Shown: positions 27,043 to 35,492 of the stretch, one piece after another
Layout: each line of letters begins with the position of its first letter
Numbering within the stretch: the first letter of the stretch is position 1
Position numbers and translations under genes: made by a program
From: Halorhabdus sp. BNX81
GTDB taxonomy: Archaea; Halobacteriota; Halobacteria; Halobacteriales; Haloarculaceae
Length of the DNA stretch: 64,000 bases
Direction: 5' to 3'
Assembly: GCF_029229925.1 (NCBI RefSeq)
Contig: NZ_CP107254.1
Coordinates: forward strand, 2,764,982 to 2,828,981
Notes under the pieces: generated by a model
Told to the model about the DNA's origin: nothing
The model's input: only the letters and a program-made list of their open reading frames with translations
The model's database searches: none

Positions 27043-27188
27043 CCATGCGAAAGCGAAGGATTTGAGACAGTCGTCAGCTATTTATGCAGCGGCGTAACTG
27101 AAACAGTTTGAATACGAAAAAGTACGGCGTTTTACCTCACGAAAGATACGTTCGACACTGCCCTATTTTCTATCGAGTTTGTGGATGA
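27043..27188 (-). pseudogene. remnant of an IS6-type transposase C-terminus
   Basis: On the minus strand the frame reads FIHKLDRK-stop-GSVERIFREVKRRTFSYSNCF, then SYAAA-stop-IADDCLKSFAFAW. This matches the end of IS6-family DDE transposases (VERxFREVKRRTSSFSN...F). Two internal stops and no 5' part mean a dead fragment. It lies inside the composite mobile unit. Confidence 0.7.
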
Positions 27189-27199
27189 AATTTATTAAG

Positions 27200-27354
27200 T
27201 GACGTCGCTTTCGCCATTGGCGCCTGACTTCGGCCGACAGCGAAAGCTTCTGCCAGTTGATCTGCAATTACCTAGTGAAAATCTACGGTAGATTCGCATC
27301 GACACTGAACTCACGCTTAAAAATAATTAGTCAAGGACGCTTTGTGAAGTACTG
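27200..27354. mobile_element. second, diverged ISH3-type right end
   Basis: About 150 nt resemble the last 150 nt of the IS at 26350-26499 (shared CCGACAGCG, TTGATCTGCAATTACCTAGTG against TTCATCCGTGATTGCTTGGTG, CGACACTGAACTCACGCT and the terminal GGACGCTTTGTGA-GTACTG) but with many changes. It lacks transposase coding sequence. It supplies the outer right end next to the target duplication. Confidence 0.7.
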
Positions 27355-27576
27355 ATCCTTGGCCTCGGAGTCGCCGGTACCCGCGCACACGAATTCGGAT
27401 CCCCAACGCAGGCGAAACAGTTCCTCGAAGAAGTCAAACCAGCCAATAGAGATCAATCGTCCGGGAACAACACCGAGTGATCGAACCCGACACGATGTGG
27501 CGAGTTCAAAGAAGCAGACGGTCGGGTCGCCGGCCCATCCGACGCGTTCAAAAGCACGGCTGACGACAACCAGACA

Positions 27577-28095
27577 ATGGCAGCCTCGAACGACAAGGGC
27601 GACCGCCGGGAGCGCGAACTCGTCAACGAACTCGACGAGGCCGGCTTCGCCGTGATGCGTGCGCCCGCGAGCGGGTCGGCCACCGAGCGCGAACTCCCGG
27701 ACGTGCTGGCTGGCGACGGCGAGGACTTCTACGCGATCGAGGCCAAGTCCAGCGCCGGCGATCCCATCTATCTCGACGGCGAAGAGGTCGAAGCCCTGCT
27801 GTTTTTCTCACGAAACTTCGGCGCGCGCCCGCGGATCGGCGTTCGATTCGACCGCGAGGAGTGGTATTTCTTCCACCCGGCCGACCTCTATACGACCGAC
27901 GGCGGCAACTACCGCGTCAAGCGCGAGACGGCGATCGCCGAGGGAACTGACTTTGCGGAACTCGTCGGTCACTCCGAGAAGGTCCGCCTCGACGAGGTCG
28001 GTGATGACGGCCCGGATTCGGCGACACTCGACATCCTCGCGGCATTCGAGCGCGGCGATCTCTCCCGGGAGGAAGCCGCTGAAATGCTCGAGTGA
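27577..28095 (+). CDS. hjc: Holliday junction resolvase Hjc
   Basis: 172 residues. The nuclease core is in the first 110 residues: [13 protein letters not shown] (catalytic Glu), [15 protein letters not shown] (Asp42) and FYAIEAKSS (Glu55, Lys57), the E-D-ExK set of archaeal Hjc. A C-terminal acidic extension ([24 protein letters not shown]) is usual in haloarchaea. The dimer cuts four-way DNA junctions in recombination and repair. It restarts backbone gene content after the island. Confidence 0.93.
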   Translation: MAASNDKGDRRERELVNELDEAGFAVMRAPASGSATERELPDVLAGDGEDFYAIEAKSSAGDPIYLDGEEVEALLFFSRNFGARPRIGVRFDREEWYFFHPADLYTTDGGNYRVKRETAIAEGTDFAELVGHSEKVRLDEVGDDGPDSATLDILAAFERGDLSREEAAEMLE

Positions 28096-28117
28096 TCGGT
28101 CGCCCGGTCGTCGGGAT

Positions 28118-28208
28118 CTCCACCTGAAACGTGGGGCTGGAGACGCTCGGCCCCCGGGTGGAGCCGTCGGGATGGGCCCCAACGACAGCAGCGCTTCGAA
28201 GCGCTTTT
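28118..28208 (+). ncRNA. candidate structured RNA with terminator-like hairpin
   Basis: Between hjc and the next gene. CTCCACC at 28118 pairs with GGTGGAG ending at 28163, and within this GGGGC pairs with GCCCC, forming a long stem. CGTCGGGAT occurs on both sides (28109 and 28165). Then AGCGCTTCGAAGCGCT (28190-28205), a perfect hairpin, is followed by TTT, as in a terminator. This may be the 3' UTR of hjc or a small RNA; no known RNA family is recognised. Confidence 0.3.
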
Positions 28209-28239
28209 GGACCGCCCTGTGGAACGAACGGGCGAGACA

Positions 28240-28482
28240 ATGGAGCGCCAAACCGCCCTGGAGGCCGCTGTATCTATCACTATCGTCGTGGGATTTATCG
28301 GCGCGTTAGCAGTTCTTACCACGGTGTATTCGACCGACGGCGGCCTCGGGCCGACCGGCGGATACGCACTGGTCGCCGCACTGGTCGGGTTCATCATCGT
28401 CATGTCCGGGGTCGGACTCGTTCTCACGCGGATGGATTCGGCCGAGGCGGTCGATCCGACGGAAGACGACGACAGCGAGTAA
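28240..28482 (+). CDS. small haloarchaeal membrane protein (two helices)
   Basis: 80 residues from the ATG at 28240 (MERQTALEAAVSITIVVG). Two hydrophobic helices (about 8-30 and 42-64) are followed by an acidic tail (AVDPTEDDDSE). Small proteins of this design near priL/hjc are common in haloarchaea; function unknown. It converges on priL. Confidence 0.65.
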   Translation: MERQTALEAAVSITIVVGFIGALAVLTTVYSTDGGLGPTGGYALVAALVGFIIVMSGVGLVLTRMDSAEAVDPTEDDDSE

Positions 28483-28534
28483 TGGACCTGGTCGACGAAC
28501 GACCCGCAGCGGGTTCTCGGAGTTGTCAAAACGA

Positions 28535-29626
28535 TTAGTCGTCCGCAGCGTCGCGCTCACGCCAGTCGATCATCTCCTCCTCGTCGGCGTCTTCGAGTTT
28601 CGCCTCATAGTAACTGAGCGGATGCGAGATCTCCTCACACAGGTCGTCCATGTTGACACAATCACCGTAGGACTGCATGGTTGCACACGCGGGCGGGGAG
28701 TACTCCGTCGGCGATGTTTCCCCCCGAATGTGATCGGTCTGATAGCGGGTCATCTCCTCGCCAAAGCCCGGATTGACCTCGTAGAGGTCGACGATGTCGT
28801 CGGTCGCCATCCCGATCGACGCCAGGAACGAGGTGATCGCAAACCGCGAATGATGCGCGAGGTGTTCGCCCTTCTGGACCTGATCGAGCAGTGCGGTCAT
28901 ACACGGCGGGAACAGTTCCGGGACGACAGTGTCGATTTCGCGGGTCAGATCGAGTTCGTCCAGGCGCTCCTCGACGGCCGCGACATCCTCGGCGAGCGCG
29001 TCGGCGATCGGTTCCGGAACGGTGAGCGGCAATCCCGCAAAGATCCGCTCTTCGACAGCCTGCCGGAGTAGTTCGAGCAACTCCTCGCGATCGACCGGCA
29101 CCCGGCCGTCGGCAAGCGATCGGTTGACGAGTCGCCATGGCTCGCCGCGTTGCCCGGCCGCGAGGTCGAGATACGCCCCGACGGCGACCGAAAAGCGGTC
29201 CGCCTCCCTCAGTCCGCCGGTCCCGCGGGCCTCGATAGCCCCCGTCAGGTCGAACTCGGCGAGCAGGGTCCGCAGATCGAGTTGCTGTCGGTCGGTCGAC
29301 CGGAACTCCCCCGCGGCGAGTTCCGCCGTGAAACGTTCGTGTGCCGTTTCGGCCTCCGCGCGGGCGTAGCGATGTGTCAGCGCCGGCTGGTCGATCAGCG
29401 AGACGATGACCCGCGCGACTGGATACGAAAGCAATTCGACGCGAGTCTGGCGGTGGGTATCACCGACAGCCCCGTCGAACAGTGCCGACTCCACGCGCTC
29501 GCGTCCACGGTCGACGGCCGGGCCGCGCTGGGAAACGACCGTCGCGAGATCGACATCTGCCGCCTCGACGGCCTGCCGGGAGGCGTCGAGGAACGGATAC
29601 CGGGCGTGAAGCGACTCCATCGACAT
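28535..29626 (-). CDS. priL: DNA primase large subunit PriL
   Basis: 363 residues. The N-terminal helical part (SMESLHARYPFLDASRQAVE) and the C-terminal Fe-S domain are typical. Iron-sulfur cysteines can be seen in LFPPCMTALL, PPACATMQSYGDC and MDDLCEEISHPLSYY. PriL regulates the catalytic PriS and helps start RNA primers. Downstream of pcn and a membrane protein gene on the same strand, with a 45-nt gap, so probably one operon of replication genes. Confidence 0.93.
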   Translation of the reverse strand: MSMESLHARYPFLDASRQAVEAADVDLATVVSQRGPAVDRGRERVESALFDGAVGDTHRQTRVELLSYPVARVIVSLIDQPALTHRYARAEAETAHERFTAELAAGEFRSTDRQQLDLRTLLAEFDLTGAIEARGTGGLREADRFSVAVGAYLDLAAGQRGEPWRLVNRSLADGRVPVDREELLELLRQAVEERIFAGLPLTVPEPIADALAEDVAAVEERLDELDLTREIDTVVPELFPPCMTALLDQVQKGEHLAHHSRFAITSFLASIGMATDDIVDLYEVNPGFGEEMTRYQTDHIRGETSPTEYSPPACATMQSYGDCVNMDDLCEEISHPLSYYEAKLEDADEEEMIDWRERDAADD

Positions 29627-29671
29627 GGCGATTGGACTGTCCGGGGATAAAGCCTCGGGACTGCAAATGAC

Positions 29672-30277
29672 TCACTGCTCGTACTTCGACTCGATTTCGC
29701 GGATGACCTGCTCGTCCTCGCCGCCGTCGCTGATGGCGGCCGCGTATCGCTGATAGTCGTCCCGACTCACTTCGAGGACCCGGGACTCACCCTGGCGCGT
29801 CACGCGCAGGCGAACGGTGCCGTGCGGGTCGTTCCGGACGTGGGAGTTCGCAAGCGTGGCAAAGACGAACCAAAGCGAGAGCGAGCCCCCCAGGAAGTAG
29901 ACGGCCGCAGTGTGAAAGGCCAGCGAGTGCTGGGTTGCCGTCCAGTGGGCCGGATAGGCGTACCAGAAGAGCCCGACGCCGGCAAGCGCGACGATAGTTC
30001 CGAGGGCGACACCGAGTCGCTGGCGGCGACTGGAGGGCAACACGGCGACGACGCCCAGGAACGTCCCCGGCACACCCACGCCTGCAACCACTCCGGCAAC
30101 CCGGTAGGTCGTCGTCGAATCCAGCCCGAGCGCGTCCGAGAGTGGCGTCGTGACGAGCGTGATCGCGACGACGACGGCAAGCGCACCCGCGAGGAAGACG
30201 GCGATCCCGGCGTGAATCTGGCGCGGGCGGCGATCGCCCCAGCGGGCGTCGTCGTAGGCTTCGCCGAGGCTCGGCAT
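29672..30277 (-). CDS. haloarchaeal membrane protein between pcn and priL (DUF7139-like)
   Basis: 201 residues from ATG 30277 (MPSLGEAYDDARWGDRR). Four transmembrane helices (about 20-45, 58-80, 87-110, 122-150) are followed by a charged cytoplasmic domain, VRLRVTRQGESRVLEVSRDD and YAAAISDGGEDEQVIREIE. A protein of this type sits next to priL in many haloarchaea. Its link with replication is only by neighbourhood. Confidence 0.7.
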   Translation of the reverse strand: MPSLGEAYDDARWGDRRPRQIHAGIAVFLAGALAVVVAITLVTTPLSDALGLDSTTTYRVAGVVAGVGVPGTFLGVVAVLPSSRRQRLGVALGTIVALAGVGLFWYAYPAHWTATQHSLAFHTAAVYFLGGSLSLWFVFATLANSHVRNDPHGTVRLRVTRQGESRVLEVSRDDYQRYAAAISDGGEDEQVIREIESKYEQ

Positions 30278-30432
30278 ACCGAAGCCGTCGGTCCCCACAC
30301 ACAAAACGCTACGTCAGACGGACGCAAGACGAAAGTGGCTGTTCGGCCGCAAAACGGGAGAGTCGCCATCGTGCGGTCGAACCGACGGGCTGTTCCGGAC
30401 CGAAAGCGTGGTCTCGGGTCCAGTCTCGCCGC

Positions 30433-31176
30433 CTAGTCGCTCTGGACCCGCGGCGCGAGCATGTAGGTGACCGAACCCTGCCCCTCGGCGATATCGAAGT
30501 GCATCTTGACGGGGAACTCCTCGCCGAGTTCCATCGTGACCTCGGCGTCGTTCGGGATCGCCTTGTTCATGTCCTTGAGATAGTCCAGCGAGAACAGCGA
30601 CCGGGCGGACCCGGCGGTCAGGTCGATGAGGTCCTCGCGACCGAGTTCCAGATGGACGTCGTCGGTGTCGCCCTCCGCGTCGACGTAGAACAGCTCGTCG
30701 GTCTCGTCGACCCCAAGGGCGACGTGATCGCTAACCATGTCCGAAGCCGTCACGGCGCGGTCGACGTCTCGACCTTCGAGGACGATCTCCGAGGCGAGAT
30801 CGAGGTCGGGCAGATCGGGCTCCTGGCGGATCGAATCCGGGTCGATCAGTGCGAGGGTATATTCGAGGCCGTCGATGGCGATCTCGAGCTTGCGGGTCTC
30901 CTCGTCGAGTTCGAGGTGGATGAGTTGGTCGGAATCGGCCATCCCGGCGATGTCTTCGAGCCGCGAGAGATTGACCCCGATGACGCCGCCGTCGGTCTCG
31001 TAGGACTCGAAGGCGGCAGCCGACAGCGTCAGGTCGACCATGCCGACGTTGGCCGGGTCGACCGCTCGGATCTCCAGCCCGTCCTCTTCGAGCCGCAGCT
31101 TACACTCCTCGACCAGCACGCTGACGGAGTCCAGTGCCGTCCGTAGCGTGTCCGCACTCACGATGGCGTTGAACAT
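30433..31176 (-). CDS. pcn: DNA polymerase sliding clamp PCNA
   Basis: 247 residues from ATG 31176 ([19 protein letters not shown]). Typical PCNA features: [20 protein letters not shown], the acidic interdomain connector region, [20 protein letters not shown], and the C-terminal MKMHFDI-like strand ([20 protein letters not shown]) with the terminal LAPRVQSD. The homotrimeric ring holds PolB, PolD, Fen1 and ligase on DNA. First gene of a probable pcn-membrane protein-priL operon. Confidence 0.96.
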   Translation of the reverse strand: MFNAIVSADTLRTALDSVSVLVEECKLRLEEDGLEIRAVDPANVGMVDLTLSAAAFESYETDGGVIGVNLSRLEDIAGMADSDQLIHLELDEETRKLEIAIDGLEYTLALIDPDSIRQEPDLPDLDLASEIVLEGRDVDRAVTASDMVSDHVALGVDETDELFYVDAEGDTDDVHLELGREDLIDLTAGSARSLFSLDYLKDMNKAIPNDAEVTMELGEEFPVKMHFDIAEGQGSVTYMLAPRVQSD

Positions 31177-31266
31177 CTTGGAGCGAGGTACGACCGCATC
31201 CATTAAAAAGACTTCACGTTGTGTCGGCGACGGCTCACAATTTGTCCCTTGATAAGTCTAACCGGA

Positions 31267-31280
31267 AATTATTTTTAAAT
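31267..31280 (+). promoter_or_regulatory. TATA box of the metalloprotease operon
   Basis: AAATTATTTTTAAA lies about 27 nt before the ATG at 31301. The spacing fits leaderless transcription from 31301, where a signal peptide starts (MSWSGGQWKLFAVVASVLM). Confidence 0.55.
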
Positions 31281-31300
31281 GGTGTATGTTTTCGACAAAT

Positions 31301-31474
31301 ATGTCCTGGAGTGGTGGGCAATGGAAATTGTTCGCGGTCGTTGCATCGGTTCTCATGATCGTCTCGATAGTGCCAGCAGGGACGGTCTCTGCCGGGACAG
31401 TCACAGAAACCGCGGGGAATACAGCGCCGGTTGATACTGTCCCGAGGTGTCAATGGACGGGCCGCCGGTGATGT
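31301..31474 (+). other. signal-peptide segment cut off from the metalloprotease by a frameshift
   Basis: Starts MSWSGGQWKLFAVVASVLM, with cleavage expected after VSAG. It runs to APVDTVPRCQWTGRR and a TGA at about 31474. The metalloprotease frame overlaps it from 31447 in a different frame and lacks any signal peptide. One missing base between about 31437 and 31449 (near CCCGAGGTGTC) explains this. It may be a real mutation, a sequencing error or, less likely, programmed frameshifting. Confidence 0.75.
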
Positions 31475-33822
31475 TGAAAGCCCAAGCCATGGAACAAGTC
31501 GAGAATTTCTCAACCCCTTCTACCGATCTCGAAGCAGCCAGAGAGCGCGCCCGCTCGCGCCTGAACGAGTTGTCCGCGTATTACCAGGATCCGACACGCA
31601 TCGACGACCAGCACGCGTTCATTCGCGATGCAGCAGCGCTCCGCGCACTGACTGACTTCGACGGGACTGATCAGAGCACGCGACTCGACCAGATCGTCGA
31701 GTTGGTGGCGACAGCAGACAACCGGTCCGCTCGGCAGGTGATTCGTGATGCCGAGTATGCCTTCACAGCGACTGAAGCGGACCTCGGTCCGGGAATGACA
31801 AACAGTGTCGAAGCGCACATCGACAACGCCCGGCGACAACTCGACCGGGCCGAGCGGATTCGTGATCGTGCTAGCAAGAAGTCGGGTGCGCAATCCATCC
31901 GCACGACTGCGCAGGCCATCCGGACGTACGGCTCTGCACTCAAACAGGCCCGGACCGCGTTGCGATTGATCGATCGCAAGGTCGGCTCGGACGTGACGCT
32001 GACCCGACGGACGGATCCAATCCATAATGGAAGCGAGCCAGTAGCGTACACGCTCGTCGGCAACGTCACGAATCCGACCGGCCTCGACGCGACGAACGTT
32101 ACCGCGACGATCAACGATGACCGTACAGTCGCCCTCCCGCTTCGCGGTGACTACACCAACGCTACTTTCGCGAAACCCATCAACCTCACCGAGCGGGTGA
32201 ATACGATCGAAATTTTGGCTGTCGAAAGGGAAGCCGGCCAGAAGTCGAAAAACAGCAGCGATGGCGGCTCACTCACGCACTCTAAGGTATCTCAGGCAAG
32301 TACGGTTGTCCTTCGACTAGACGGTGACGGATTACCCGATACCTACGAGGGAAACGTAACGGGCACGGATCCGCTGGATCCGGACAGTGACGCACCGTCG
32401 ACAGCGGTAAACGAGGCTACTAATGGCACGATTGACAGTCACGAGGACTTCGACGGCGATCGGTTGATCACTGCTCGCGAACGCAAACTGGGTACGGATC
32501 CGCTCGATGCGGACACTGACGACGACGGCCTCGACGACGGCGTCGAACCCACCGAACCGTTTGCGACAGACCCACTCGATCCCGACTTTGACGACGATGG
32601 ATTGGCCGACGGGCAAGAACTGAGAGGGATCACGAAAGCGACCCAAGAGACCACCGGTGGTAAAGTCTCGTTCACGAATTTCAACGTTAGAGAGGCGAAC
32701 ATACTAGAAGAACCGACTGATCCGCTAAACTCCGATACGGACGGCGACGGCTACTGGGACGGCTGGATCGGCGTCCACGATGTCGGGTATTCGGATAACG
32801 TGATTCTCTATCGAGAGCACTTACAGTCGGGCAACGGTATTAGCGGAGATGACGAACGCGTCGACGAGCAGGTTGGTGTGCACATAGTTCACCCCGAGGA
32901 CCCGGGAGCGAATCTCGATAATGCACCCGGCTCTTCCGTGAAGCGGCATTCGAACGTTCACATCGGCGAGTTACATTGGGATTCGGATCCAACTGACCCG
33001 AATCCCGACCAATTGGACGAGAAAACGTCGCTCGAAATCGAAGTGGACTGGATAGAGGGGCGCAACCCCGATGATAGAACGATTGGCGGCCAACCCATAT
33101 TGGATGCGATCAAAGACAATTACGCATTGTACGGCATCAATTTGAGTTTCCACCGGGATCAATCACTCTCGACAGATCAAGTGACGAATGTCTGTAAACT
33201 CTGGGGCGAGACGTGGGCATATAAAACCTGTATGAAACGTATCACATTGCCCGGCTTGAACGCTTTTGAACTCCATAAACTAGAGAACAAGTATCACAAT
33301 GATACTAGCAAAATGCATATGCTATTTGCGACGAACTACAGTCGCGAATCGGAAATCCCGATTGTCTCGACGCACGATCCATTTATTGATCCAGGCGTCG
33401 ACGGGTTAGAAGGCCATACCGGCTCCCCAGGCCAGGCAGGGATCATCGAAACCGCACCGTACGGCACAGTCATCCTCGCTGACGAACCGGAACTGGACAG
33501 TAATGAAACGATGACCAGCACGACCATGCACGAACTCGGTCACGCGTTGAGTATCGGCTGGCTAGATGACAAAGGCCCAGGCCACATCGCCGAGTGTTAC
33601 AGTGGTGGCTCTTGCTATGGTGAGTTTGGTGTCGGTGGTGGTGATGATGAAACGCCAGAAGAAGTCGATCGACAGCCTGGGCAACCGGGCGGAATATCTG
33701 ACGATTGGAGTGTCATGAGCAGCACCGCTGAACCCGAGCGAATGGACCGGAGACGATTTGCATTTAGTCTAGAAGAATTGTTCACTGTAGACTTCAGCGA
33801 CATACCATCAAAGAATGAGTAA
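31447..33822 (+). CDS. secreted zinc metalloprotease with calcium-binding repeats (5' end frameshifted)
   Basis: 791 residues as an open frame; the native protein should begin at 31301 and cross a one-base frameshift. Order: helical region (about 15-185), a beta domain with many NxT/S sites (about 190-280), thrombospondin-3-like calcium repeats (about 295-440: DGDGLPDTYE, DADTDDDGLDDG, DSDTDGDGYWDG), and a C-terminal metalloprotease domain with HELGH at 695-699 (TTMHELGHALSIGW). A short C-terminal tail ends FSLEELFTVDFSDIPSKNE. The HExxH motif gives two zinc ligands and the catalytic Glu; the third ligand is not obvious. It is the long first member of the array to 37.8 kb, whose short ORFs repeat only this C-terminal part. 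Confidence 0.75.
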   Translation: MSMDGPPVMLKAQAMEQVENFSTPSTDLEAARERARSRLNELSAYYQDPTRIDDQHAFIRDAAALRALTDFDGTDQSTRLDQIVELVATADNRSARQVIRDAEYAFTATEADLGPGMTNSVEAHIDNARRQLDRAERIRDRASKKSGAQSIRTTAQAIRTYGSALKQARTALRLIDRKVGSDVTLTRRTDPIHNGSEPVAYTLVGNVTNPTGLDATNVTATINDDRTVALPLRGDYTNATFAKPINLTERVNTIEILAVEREAGQKSKNSSDGGSLTHSKVSQASTVVLRLDGDGLPDTYEGNVTGTDPLDPDSDAPSTAVNEATNGTIDSHEDFDGDRLITARERKLGTDPLDADTDDDGLDDGVEPTEPFATDPLDPDFDDDGLADGQELRGITKATQETTGGKVSFTNFNVREANILEEPTDPLNSDTDGDGYWDGWIGVHDVGYSDNVILYREHLQSGNGISGDDERVDEQVGVHIVHPEDPGANLDNAPGSSVKRHSNVHIGELHWDSDPTDPNPDQLDEKTSLEIEVDWIEGRNPDDRTIGGQPILDAIKDNYALYGINLSFHRDQSLSTDQVTNVCKLWGETWAYKTCMKRITLPGLNAFELHKLENKYHNDTSKMHMLFATNYSRESEIPIVSTHDPFIDPGVDGLEGHTGSPGQAGIIETAPYGTVILADEPELDSNETMTSTTMHELGHALSIGWLDDKGPGHIAECYSGGSCYGEFGVGGGDDETPEEVDRQPGQPGGISDDWSVMSSTAEPERMDRRRFAFSLEELFTVDFSDIPSKNE

Positions 33823-33823
33823 T

Positions 33824-34240
33824 ATGTACACCCGCCGACGAGTTCTTTCTCTACTGGTAGTAACAATGGGGGCATCCGCCGGATGCACCTCCAATAACAC
33901 CCATGCAACCCTCAGTATGGATCTTCAGGATGTGGCGGAAAAGGATGAAAAGTACGAAGTCACGATGAACGCACAGGTCGGTGTTGTAGCTGATTGGGAA
34001 CCATTTCGGAACGTTTCGATCATTGGGAAGGGAGAAAATGGAACGGTAATTTGCCGAAAATTTCTGGGCGATCTCACACAGTCAGGCGATTACGATCCAG
34101 TCAGATTTACGTGTGATAAATTCCCACACACAATCACGTACGAAATCGACCGGAGCCCGTGTTCGAAGGATACAACGGTTCGGAAGATGGTTTACAAAGA
34201 AGATCAGGAGGACTGGTCCCCCGAAGATGTTGAGTGCTAA
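33824..34240 (+). CDS. Tat lipoprotein 1, partner of the metalloprotease
   Basis: 138 residues (MYTRRRVLSLLVVTMGASAGC): twin-arginine signal and lipobox Cys. An in-frame ATG at 33815 would overlap the protease stop. The mature part is a small beta-protein with YEVTMNAQVGVV, FRNVSIIGKGENGTVICRKF and FPHTITYEIDRSPC. Later lipoproteins in the array share this order: strand, Asp/Asn-Gly turn, a G-x-x-x-S step, FPxxIT, then Cys. It is the most divergent of the series. It starts 1 nt after the protease stop codon, so one transcript is certain to cover both if either is expressed. A role as surface-anchored inhibitor or immunity protein is inference. Confidence 0.65.
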   Translation: MYTRRRVLSLLVVTMGASAGCTSNNTHATLSMDLQDVAEKDEKYEVTMNAQVGVVADWEPFRNVSIIGKGENGTVICRKFLGDLTQSGDYDPVRFTCDKFPHTITYEIDRSPCSKDTTVRKMVYKEDQEDWSPEDVEC

Positions 34241-34622
34241 AACTCCCACTCAGATTCGAAATGCGTCATCAAGATATGTTTTTCCCGGACTGTGCCACGC
34301 ATTGAGTATCGGATGGGCGGACGACACGTCAGTGCCAATCCCAATACTTGGCGATTTCATCGGAAGCGACGCCTACGAAGTCTACAGTGTGAACATGGGC
34401 ATGCCGGGCAGAGCAGGCGGTCTCGACCCGACACCCGAGAACATCTCGTTGCCGAATCCGGACGTTTCCTCTCCCACATATCCGTGGTGGAGTCTAATGA
34501 AACGCGGTCCGGCATTCGATACCACTGATAAGCGCCACCCCGGACAATGGCCAGTGTTACACTTCAGCATCGAAGAATTAAGCACGGTAGACTTCCGGGA
34601 AATACCGTCAAAAGGGTCTTGA
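34227..34622 (+). CDS. orphan C-terminal metalloprotease module A
   Basis: 131 residues from an ATG that overlaps the previous lipoprotein by exactly 14 nt. After a short lead it reads CHALSIGWADDTSVPIPIL, with FIGSDAYEVYS, PTPENISLPNP, YPWWSLMKRG and the end LHFSIEELSTVDFREIPSKG. The tail matches the end of the long protease. The HE of HExxH is lost (GLCHAL), so the module alone cannot be an active protease. No internal stops. Confidence 0.6.
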   Translation: MLSAKTPTQIRNASSRYVFPGLCHALSIGWADDTSVPIPILGDFIGSDAYEVYSVNMGMPGRAGGLDPTPENISLPNPDVSSPTYPWWSLMKRGPAFDTTDKRHPGQWPVLHFSIEELSTVDFREIPSKGS

Positions 34623-34623
34623 C

Positions 34624-35139
34624 ATGTTACGCCGAGATATATTGACGTTCCTCGCTACAGCGGGAGTGATGACTACCGGGTGTGTCAATATTGGAGATGA
34701 AGAGACGCCAACGAAAGAGTGGAGAGTTAGTATTTTTCCAACGGTGAACCGGACTAATTCCGGGTTTCGGACTACAATGGAGGTACGGGTGGATTTCTGG
34801 GACGTGACATTTCACGACCTGGAAATAGTGATGTATGATGATAACGGGTCTCTCCTCCCGTCTCACTCATTGGGTGATTTCTCCGGGACTAGAAAAATCA
34901 CTCTCGAAACGAAACGATTTCCATATATTATCACAGCAAGAGCCAGAGAAACCCCATGTGACGATAACGTGCACATTGGTTTGACCTACTGGAATGGAAC
35001 GCTCGAACAGCGCGGCCAGGGATTCGACGAGTTCGAACGTGTCTGGGAGGGGCGGCCCCGTCGCTGTGATGAGGAACTGCCGCCAGAACAGCTGCTACCA
35101 GACGACGCCACGCCAAAATTAGACAATGGTACTGAATAA
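34624..35139 (+). CDS. Tat-type lipoprotein 2
   Basis: 171 residues starting 1 nt after module A (MLRRDILTFLATAGVMTTGC, lipobox Cys20). Mature part: EWRVSIFPTVNRTNSGF, VTFHDLEIVMYDDNGSLL, then LETKRFPYIITARARETPC and the C-terminal RRCDEELPPEQLLPDD. Two cysteines (besides the lipid Cys) are shared with lipoproteins 3 and 4 and may form a disulfide. Unknown family. Confidence 0.65.
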   Translation: MLRRDILTFLATAGVMTTGCVNIGDEETPTKEWRVSIFPTVNRTNSGFRTTMEVRVDFWDVTFHDLEIVMYDDNGSLLPSHSLGDFSGTRKITLETKRFPYIITARARETPCDDNVHIGLTYWNGTLEQRGQGFDEFERVWEGRPRRCDEELPPEQLLPDDATPKLDNGTE

Positions 35140-35491
35140 TATCCAGCCAGGCAACAACGAACTCGGACACACGCTCTTGACTGGCTGGGCGGACGACACG
35201 TCAGTGCCAATCCCGATACTTGGCGATTTCATCGGAAGCGACGCCTACGATGTCTACAGTGGGAACCTGGGCCACCCGGAGTGGGCCGGCGGTATCGATC
35301 CCACGCCCGAGAACGTCTCGTTACCGAATCCAACCCCAACCCCCACGTATCCCTGGTGGAATGTGATGAAGCGAGAAGAAGCGTTCGACAGCGGGAGAAT
35401 TGGCCATCCGGACCAATTCCCATTATTACACTTTAGCATTGAGGAATTGAGTACAGTTGACTTCGAAGAGATTCCCTCACGTGACTCATAA
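35126..35491 (+). CDS. orphan C-terminal metalloprotease module B
   Basis: 121 residues; the ATG overlaps the preceding gene by 14 nt. Starts MVLNNIQPGNNELGHTLLTG: the first His of HExxH is Asn. It continues DDTSVPIPILGDFIGSDAYD, EWAGGIDPTPENVSLPNP, YPWWNVMKREEAF and ends FSIEELSTVDFEEIPSRDS. It is very close to modules A and C. Confidence 0.6.
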   Translation: MVLNNIQPGNNELGHTLLTGWADDTSVPIPILGDFIGSDAYDVYSGNLGHPEWAGGIDPTPENVSLPNPTPTPTYPWWNVMKREEAFDSGRIGHPDQFPLLHFSIEELSTVDFEEIPSRDS

Positions 35492-35492
35492 T

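Larger units (their letters stand above)
25097..27359. mobile_element. composite mobile unit: ISH3-family IS + passenger gene + second ISH3-type right end
   Basis: The unit 25102-27354 is flanked by the 5-bp direct repeat ATCCT (25097-25101 and 27355-27359), and its removal restores the Tat paralog exactly. It starts with CAGTACCTCACAAAGC and ends with GCTTTGTGAAGTACTG, inverted repeats with one mismatch in 16. Inside are a full IS (25102-26499), a membrane protein gene (26538-26999), an IS6-type transposase remnant and a second ISH3-type right end. Thus the left end of the IS and the far right end appear to have moved as one unit, or nested events produced this. Confidence 0.75.
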
